The notes beneath the pieces were generated by a model. That model was not told where the DNA came from. It did not search any database and worked only from the letters and a program-made list of their open reading frames with translations. Positions 58,200 through 64,000 of a DNA stretch of 64,000 nt are shown here, one piece after another (the first letter of the stretch is position 1; each line of letters starts with the position of its first letter). Origin of the DNA: Rhizopus arrhizus (taxonomy: Eukaryota; Mucoromycota; Mucoromycetes; Mucorales; Rhizopodaceae); the NCBI GenBank assembly GCA_024220505.1, contig JAKZZE010000003.1, positions 620,001 through 684,000 on the forward strand, given 5' to 3'. The position numbers and the translations under genes are program-made.

Positions 58200-61100
58200 T
58201 TACATCATCCCCTCCTTAGAAGAAGGCTTGCCGGAAGGATCACCAAAGTCTTGAGGATTGGCAGAGTACCATGGACGCATGTGTCTAACGTTGGCAGTGG
58301 TGATGTGATTTAACGGATCACCAGTTTTCTTGATTTTAAACGAAGTGCCTTCCGCATTGTTTCTTGAGATAACTTCCCAGGGTCCAGTCCATCTTTCTTT
58401 TGGAAATGTCAGCTTCACCAAATTTTTTCTTGCTACCAGATCGCCAGGTTTGTAATCATATTTTACTTTGGAGCCTTTGTCGTAGAATTTCTTTTGTCGT
58501 TCTTGAGCACGTTTGATGTTGTCGAGAGCCTTGCCTTGAACCAGAGGTAGATGGTTGTTGAGATAATTTATCCAGTTTTCCGTTTCGTAAGTCTTTGGGT
58601 CGATAATGAGTTCTTCTGATAAAGGTAGTATAGCTTTTCTTCCAAACATTATTTCGAACGGAGAGTAACCAGTAGATGCTTGCTTTGCTGTGTTATATGC
58701 GAAAGTGATAAATGGTAGGTAGTTGTCCCAGTTTCCTTTGTCGTCTTGATCCACATAAGCAGCGAGACTTATTTTGAATGTACGATTTAGTCTTTCCACC
58801 AGGCCATCAGTTTGAGGGTGTTCCACTGAGGTCAGGGATCTTTGTATTCCTAATCGCTTGCAAATCATGTTCATAGCATCTGAGATAAAGTTCGAGCCAT
58901 TGTCCGTTATTAGTCTTGAAGGTACACCAAATTTCAATACGATTTCAAAGAGTAATACTTGCGCCACATTATCAGTTGTGAATGAAGGTAAGGTCCTGGT
59001 AACTGCCCATTTAGACAAGTATTCACATAAGACAAGAACGTATCGATTTCCTTTGCGACTCATTGGTAGTTCTGCTATATCAGCTGCCCAAATGTCACCA
59101 GTATATCTTGGAAGGATTGGTTTCAACGGAGCCACTGCTGAGTCGGTTCTGATCTTGTATCGTTGGCATTGTGGGCAACTTTTGATGTAAGTCTTGACGT
59201 CTTCGGCAATGCCAGGCCACCATGTCACTTCTTTGATTTTTTCCATAGTTTTGTCCACCCCGAAGTGTCCACCAGTTAAGCTATTATGGTATTTTTCCAG
59301 CACCTTGCTAACCATTATTCTTGGAAGGATGGGAACCAGTTTGTCTTGGCGAAGTTGATAGCATAGTAGCCCATTTTTCCAAACATGAGGGGTTTTCACC
59401 TCCTTCTTCAAAAGAGCGATGACTTTGTCTTCTTGTTGTAACTTGTGAAAACCTTGAAGTGTCAGTTCCGCGAGATCTTGATTGTTGCTTGAAAGTCGGC
59501 TGAGAGCATCAGCATCGGCATTGAGACTTCCTTTCTTGTGGATGATGGTAAACTGATATGATTGAATAGTTAGGATCCACCTAGCAATGCGTCCCCGAGG
59601 CATTTTGGTTGATAAGATACTTTTCAAAGCTGCATGGTCTGTATATATTGTAAACTGAGCACCAAACAGATAAGGATAGAAGTAGTTGAGAGCCCATACG
59701 ATAGCCAGACATTCTTTTTCGGTTGTACTGTAATTTTGTTCCGGATCTGTCAACGTTCGACTTGCGAAAGCGATAGGACGACCAATTTGCACCAAGATAG
59801 CACCAAGACCAGAATCACTAGCATCACAATGGAGATCATAGGGTTCTTCAGGATTAGGATAAGCCAAAGTAGGGAGTTCCACCATTCTTGATTTCAGTTG
59901 TTCGAAAGCCTCTTGAGCGGCCGGAGTCCATTTGAATCCTCGTTCTTCTTTCTTGAGTAACTTGTAAAGAGGTTTCGCCATCGTTGATAAGTTTGCAATG
60001 AACCGATGATAAAACGCACAGAATCCTAGGAATCGTTGTACTTGTTTGACGGAAGAAGGAGTAGGCCATGTTTTGATTACTTCAACCTTGGATGGATCTG
60101 AGCGTATACCATGTCCGCTGACCAGGAAACCTAGGAACTTGATTTCCTTTTGAAAAAATTGACATTTTTTTATCGATATCTTGAGATTATAGTCGTTTAG
60201 TCGTTGTAACACATTTCGAAGATCTTGCTGATGTTGTTCTTTTGATGAGCTGTACACAATTATATCATCCAAATATACCATTATTCTTGGGAGTCCACGT
60301 AGTATTCCATGCATGAACCGCATAAACGAACTAGGGCCATTAACCACACCAAAAGGAAGACACGTGAACTGATATAAGGAACCGTTTGCGATGAAAGCCG
60401 TTTTCTTAGCGTCCTTGGGGTCTAGAGGAAGTTGCCAGTAACCAGACTTGAGGTCGATACCCGAAAAATACTTGCTGCCTTGAAGTCGATCCAGGAGTTC
60501 CGAGATTCGTGGTAAAGGGTACTTGTCCTTAATTGTTACCTTGTTCAGTCCTCTATAATCGACGCAGAACCGTTTTCCACCATCCGGTTTTGTAATGAGC
60601 ACCACAGGAGAACACCAATCGCTTGTACTAGGGGTGATAACTTTCGAAGCCAACATTTTCTTGACTTCTTTTGCAATTTCTGCATTTTCAGAGTGCGATC
60701 TCCGATAATCCCTTTGTGCCACAGGCAGAGCATCACCAGTGTCAATCCGATGTGCGTAAGGAGCATTGGTTATACTTTGATGTTCGGATTCTTTGACAAG
60801 GTTTGGGAATTTTGTGGTAATTAAGTTAGTTACGCTCATATCATTGTTTGTTTGTAGGGATTTTTTAACGGTTTTCGTTCTAGGGTGTAAGATAATGTCT
60901 TCATTAATCATCCAATCCATTCCGAGGATTATTTCTTCATTTTGTTTTTCCACAATATACACAAATGCTGTGCTTTCTGTTTGTTCGTCCAGGTTAAATT
61001 TGAATACGGCTTTTGCTGATGATTGTTGAGTGGTCGTATTACCGTATTTGATGGTCGCTGCGTTACATTTATACTGAGGAAGGTTGAGGTTTTTTGCTGT

Positions 61101-62924
61101 AACTGCTGATATTGTGCTAATAGTTGAGCCGGTGTCGACAAGTACCGTTTGTTGTTGTTGCTGATCATGTTTGACAATGATGTGGAATCTGTTCGGTTTG
61201 TTGATTTCTAAATTGATGTCCAAGTCGTTTTGATTGTTCTGAAGGAAATGGCTGAATATGTCTATGTCGTCGTCGTCTTCGTCTTCGTTGTTGTTGTACT
61301 GGTTTACAATTTCTGCTTCTTGGTTGTTGTTGTTGAATCGGCTGTTTTTGCTGTTGAATCGGTTGTTTTTATTGTTATTGCTGAATCTGCTGCTGTTGTT
61401 GAATTTGTTACTGTTCTTGCTGTTGTTGGTACGTTTTCTGCAATCTTTCTTCATGTGTCCAGGTTTGTTACAGTAGTAACATTTTCTTGTATCACTTGAT
61501 GATCCTTTGTTTTGAAAATTCTGTTGTTCACCGGATCCACTACTAGTATTTGATCCACTAGAACTTTCGTCGTAAGTAACCGGAGTTGGTATAGCCTGAT
61601 CAATAGCCATCGATCGTCCATAGCCATACGTAGGAGGACCGCGTCTTGAAAATTCTCGTTCCACTTCCGTTGCTATTTCTATACCAGTGTCCAAGTCGGT
61701 AGCACGACCAAATATTACGGCTGTCTTGAGTTCTGGCCTAATCTTTTCCTTGAAATAATCAAGTTGAATCGCCGGTGTATAAACTTGTGCACGATATAAA
61801 AGATCCATCAATTTAGGAGCAAACTCCCCGATGGCCATCTTCCCTTGGCGAAGGTTCTTGAGTTCATCCAAGGCTGCCAATGCAGGGTTTGCACCTCCAC
61901 CGTATTGATGCAGAAACTGAGTCTTGACGTCTATCCAGTTCTTTTTTGTTTCCATTCGCAGACTATTGAACCAGTTTAGTGCTTGACCCTCCAGTACTGC
62001 ACAAAGTTCCTCCACCATTTCTTGTTCGTTGAACCCAAGATAAGTACTAATTGATTCATAACGATAAATCCATTTCTGGGCACTTTCTGCACTTCCCTTT
62101 TCGAAAGTGGGAATCCTTATTCTTCTACGCCTTTCCCTGTACTTTTCACCTCGTACATACTCAGTGGATTCTTCTTTTGTCTTTTCACCACCATTGATAC
62201 CGGTCGTTTTTTCTTTCCCTTGTCGCCACAAAAGTCTTTCATTTTGCAATTCCTTTATCATGTTACGTAACTCTGCGATTGTTTGATCTTTTATGTCCTG
62301 CTCACCACCAGTTGGTTTAACATCTTGTTTCCAAGGATTCAATACCATTTGGACCACTTCTTGAGGCAATTCCAATTCCTGACATACCCCCAACGTAGGC
62401 CATTGGAAGTCCTTAATGTATGTCTGAAGAGTTGAATTGACATGTTGTAAGTACCATCCAAAGTGTTCCTTGATGAATTCTCTAGCCGGTACGATATTAC
62501 CATCGAGTTCCGTTATTTGTGCCTGAAGAGTCTCAATCATATTTCTTTTCTCCATGATGATCAGGGATAACTCTTCCTGTGATTCCGGAGGTATCATGGG
62601 CAAAGTGATAGCTACATTCTGAATTCGTTGGTTTAATCGTTGAATTTCCAGAATACGTTCATCTCTTCCTCCATGAAGGTATGTGAGCATTTCCGTAGCA
62701 GTTGTCTTTAGAAATTGGAACATACCAAGGAGGGTGTCATCATCAGGGAGCGACTGAGCATCCTTTGACAACACCGAAGGAGGACCAGACGGTGAACCAG
62801 GAGCACCACCGTTGCTGAATGAAAGCAAAACAGAGCTAGCGGGGGACCTGTCGGGACTCATAGGAACAGGAGCAAGGTTAGGGCGGGATGCCCCGTGAGA
62901 CCAAGGATTAGAATCGGATACCAT
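58200..62924 (-). CDS. Ty3/gypsy Gag-Pol polyprotein
   Basis: One frame of 1574 residues from ATG at 62924 (MVSDSNPWSHG). An earlier in-frame TTG at 62942 lies in the candidate primer-binding site and is not the likely start. Order: Gag-like region (RIPTFEKGSAESAQKWIYRY then LEGQALNWFNSL), zinc knuckle CYYCNKPGHMKKDC (about 482-495), aspartic protease VLVDTGS (Asp near 597), reverse transcriptase with YLDDIIVYS (catalytic Asp pair about 886-887), RNase H with TDHAALK (Asp near 1096), integrase HHCC zinc region (about 1218-1260), the TDNGSN Asp near 1341 and VERLNRT Glu, then a GPWEVISR module at the C-terminus. Gag, Pol and integrase in one frame, with PR-RT-RH-IN order, is Ty3/gypsy. No frameshift or stop is seen, so it could be active. 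Confidence 0.95.
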   Translation of the reverse strand: MVSDSNPWSHGASRPNLAPVPMSPDRSPASSVLLSFSNGGAPGSPSGPPSVLSKDAQSLPDDDTLLGMFQFLKTTATEMLTYLHGGRDERILEIQRLNQRIQNVAITLPMIPPESQEELSLIIMEKRNMIETLQAQITELDGNIVPAREFIKEHFGWYLQHVNSTLQTYIKDFQWPTLGVCQELELPQEVVQMVLNPWKQDVKPTGGEQDIKDQTIAELRNMIKELQNERLLWRQGKEKTTGINGGEKTKEESTEYVRGEKYRERRRRIRIPTFEKGSAESAQKWIYRYESISTYLGFNEQEMVEELCAVLEGQALNWFNSLRMETKKNWIDVKTQFLHQYGGGANPALAALDELKNLRQGKMAIGEFAPKLMDLLYRAQVYTPAIQLDYFKEKIRPELKTAVIFGRATDLDTGIEIATEVEREFSRRGPPTYGYGRSMAIDQAIPTPVTYDESSSGSNTSSGSGEQQNFQNKGSSSDTRKCYYCNKPGHMKKDCRKRTNNSKNSNKFNNSSRFSNNNKNNRFNSKNSRFNNNNQEAEIVNQYNNNEDEDDDDIDIFSHFLQNNQNDLDINLEINKPNRFHIIVKHDQQQQQTVLVDTGSTISTISAVTAKNLNLPQYKCNAATIKYGNTTTQQSSAKAVFKFNLDEQTESTAFVYIVEKQNEEIILGMDWMINEDIILHPRTKTVKKSLQTNNDMSVTNLITTKFPNLVKESEHQSITNAPYAHRIDTGDALPVAQRDYRRSHSENAEIAKEVKKMLASKVITPSTSDWCSPVVLITKPDGGKRFCVDYRGLNKVTIKDKYPLPRISELLDRLQGSKYFSGIDLKSGYWQLPLDPKDAKKTAFIANGSLYQFTCLPFGVVNGPSSFMRFMHGILRGLPRIMVYLDDIIVYSSSKEQHQQDLRNVLQRLNDYNLKISIKKCQFFQKEIKFLGFLVSGHGIRSDPSKVEVIKTWPTPSSVKQVQRFLGFCAFYHRFIANLSTMAKPLYKLLKKEERGFKWTPAAQEAFEQLKSRMVELPTLAYPNPEEPYDLHCDASDSGLGAILVQIGRPIAFASRTLTDPEQNYSTTEKECLAIVWALNYFYPYLFGAQFTIYTDHAALKSILSTKMPRGRIARWILTIQSYQFTIIHKKGSLNADADALSRLSSNNQDLAELTLQGFHKLQQEDKVIALLKKEVKTPHVWKNGLLCYQLRQDKLVPILPRIMVSKVLEKYHNSLTGGHFGVDKTMEKIKEVTWWPGIAEDVKTYIKSCPQCQRYKIRTDSAVAPLKPILPRYTGDIWAADIAELPMSRKGNRYVLVLCEYLSKWAVTRTLPSFTTDNVAQVLLFEIVLKFGVPSRLITDNGSNFISDAMNMICKRLGIQRSLTSVEHPQTDGLVERLNRTFKISLAAYVDQDDKGNWDNYLPFITFAYNTAKQASTGYSPFEIMFGRKAILPLSEELIIDPKTYETENWINYLNNHLPLVQGKALDNIKRAQERQKKFYDKGSKVKYDYKPGDLVARKNLVKLTFPKERWTGPWEVISRNNAEGTSFKIKKTGDPLNHITTANVRHMRPWYSANPQDFGDPSGKPSSKEGMM

Positions 62925-62942
62925 ATTGAGCTTCTCCACCAA

Positions 62943-63177
62943 TGTAATAGTTTAAGACCGGGTTTTAAAAATAGGAAAGAAAAGATTGTTTGTGAAATTT
63001 TTGCCTGATCTTTATTGAATAAAATATTATGGGATATTTATACAGTTTGAAGGTTTTGTGTTAGTCATTCTAATATCTTTAGTCTTATTATTCTCTGCAT
63101 TTCATTTGGTCTAGAGACTTGACTAGTTGATATGAATGTTGTGCGCGTATTCTATATATGTAAAATATGGTCGGACA
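62943..63177 (-). repeat. 5' LTR of the Ty3/gypsy element
   Basis: The right copy, which is the 5' LTR relative to transcription. Identical by eye to 57961-58195. Recent insertion is the simplest reading, since LTRs are identical at integration. Confidence 0.93.
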
Positions 63178-63182
63178 TATAC

Positions 63183-64000
63183 AGTAGCGGACAAAACTGG
63201 TGCACAAAAATTAAAATCAACATTGTATCTCCGCCATATGTCTGCGACTTTTGTGGCATATACCATCTGAAAGACAGTCCAAAATATACATTATGTTATG
63301 TAAACCGGAACTGTGCCGGACATCCCCCAGGCATAAGGTCATTTTTAGTGATTTTTTGCATATTTCAATTTTCGCCAAAAATGTGGTGCTTGTCTAGCCT
63401 TCTTTCAATTTTCCCCATATCTCTCCCGTTTGCTTTCAGATTTCACAGCATATTAGTAAATTTTAGTAGCTCTTAAAAATATATAAAACTGTACTTATTT
63501 TGTATTTCCCATTGAGTTCCCCCTTTTGTTTTTACCCTATTCACTATAACAAAGTACTAGCCTTATATGTTTAAGAAAATAAGCAACTGTAAAAACGAAA
63601 CTCTGAGATCTCGAACACGCCTAGTTCGTACGACAGCAGATATTTCTAGAGTAACAAGGATCTCTAAATGGACAATCAACAGGAGAAAGAGGGAAGAAAG
63701 AAACTTAATGTCTTGTGATCATGAAGGTATTCCGCTATTAGCCTGAAAAGTTATTAGTTCAGTCATCAACCTAGAGCTTGGACAAGGTCCGCTACACACA
63801 GTTCCTGATGCTCAGCACATTTTGAGGGACCTTAAGATACAGTGTTAGCAGACTGTCAGTCTAAAGGCACAGTAGGAAGCTAGATTTTGAGTCTGGAAGT
63901 AAGGAATCGAAGAATTTCATCAGCTGTATAAGTCGGAAAAAGCGATGAATGTGGTATCACGACAAGCCATTGTATACTATAGAGGGCTGGAAGTCTGCTA
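63183..64000 (+). mobile_element. left end of a decayed Tc1/mariner-like transposon, cut by the window edge
   Basis: It begins CAGTAGCGGACAAAAC just after a TA, the form of a Tc1/mariner terminal repeat inserted at TA. After about 380 bases of non-coding sequence, plus-strand pieces read as transposase N-terminus: RSRTRLVRTTADISRVTRIS and KWTINRRKREERN, a helix-turn-helix-like DNA-binding part, followed by stops and frame changes. The catalytic part would lie beyond 64000. The element's left end is only a few bases from the 5' LTR of the Ty3 element. Confidence 0.75.

Larger units (their letters stand above)
57961..63177 (-). mobile_element. full-length Ty3/gypsy LTR retrotransposon
   Basis: A 5.2-kb element transcribed on the minus strand. 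The 235-base LTRs (57961-58195 and 62943-63177) appear identical and have TG...CA ends. Between them is one uninterrupted gag-pol frame. A purine-rich stretch at the 3' side of the ORF (about 58200-58215, GGAGGGGATGATG on the minus strand) fits a polypurine tract. After the 5' LTR (minus strand) comes TTGGTGGAGAAGCTC, a candidate tRNA primer-binding site beginning TGG. No matching 5-bp target duplication is visible in the flanks (GATGT left, TATAC right). Confidence 0.94.

Noticed and set aside
58858..61499. Several plus-strand frames inside the Ty3 element
   Set aside because: They are shadows of the intact minus-strand gag-pol frame.
62925..62942. Extension of Gag-Pol to the TTG at 62942
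   Set aside because: TTG is not a usual start in fungi, and these bases immediately follow the LTR where a primer-binding site is expected.

Overview
The window is eukaryotic nuclear DNA from an AT-rich fungus. Genes carry many short (about 40-90 base) GT-AG introns with compact intergenic gaps. The gene set (FKBP12, Npr3, Rer1, Bfr1, septin, PTPA, mitochondrial ACP, Mam33) is fungal. The FHIP and CHORD genes, together with the LINE, Ty3 and Fanzor-type repeats, best fit an early-diverging lineage, most likely Mucoromycota/Mucorales. That placement is inference from gene content and style; no rRNA or species marker is present.

Layout. 1-12.4 kb: a small membrane-type protein, mitochondrial Mam33/p32, the PP2A activator PTPA, Bfr1, Rer1 and a FYVE+RING protein, separated by repeat-bearing spacers. 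13.2-16.5 kb: an acidic orphan protein, then an LTR fused to a dead Ty3 RNase H fragment. 16.5-27.3 kb: a Nup155/Nup170-like nucleoporin with an unusually short C-terminus, a vezatin-like membrane protein, Npr3 of GATOR1/SEACIT, a small bHLH factor and mitochondrial acyl carrier protein. 28.0-30.8 kb: an accessory island in which long terminal inverted repeats enclose a complete, once-spliced Fanzor (eukaryotic TnpB-like) gene. 31.2-45.7 kb: a tail-anchored UBE2J-type E2, a hairpin element, a septin, a FHIP/RAI16-like protein, two LINE tails stacked in one target site, an Ecdysoneless homologue, an alpha-arrestin and a CHORD-CS protein. 46-50.6 kb: a graveyard of decayed mobile elements. 50.7-56.3 kb: FKBP12, an APC-family amino acid transporter and an orphan protein. 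57-64 kb: a solo LTR with perfect 5-bp target duplication, an intact Ty3/gypsy element with identical LTRs, and the beginning of a decayed Tc1-like transposon.

The host genes are housekeeping genes of several pathways: ER/Golgi trafficking and ERAD (Rer1, UBE2J, arrestin, FHIP), nutrient signalling (Npr3, PTPA, FKBP12, transporter), mitochondria (ACP, Mam33) and cytoskeleton (septin). They do not form an operon-like system. The most notable accessory content is the Fanzor transposon, a candidate RNA-guided endonuclease, followed by the serial LINE insertion and the young Ty3 element. Exon joins quoted below were derived by eye from splice consensus, frame continuity and family conservation. 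No alignments or database searches were run.
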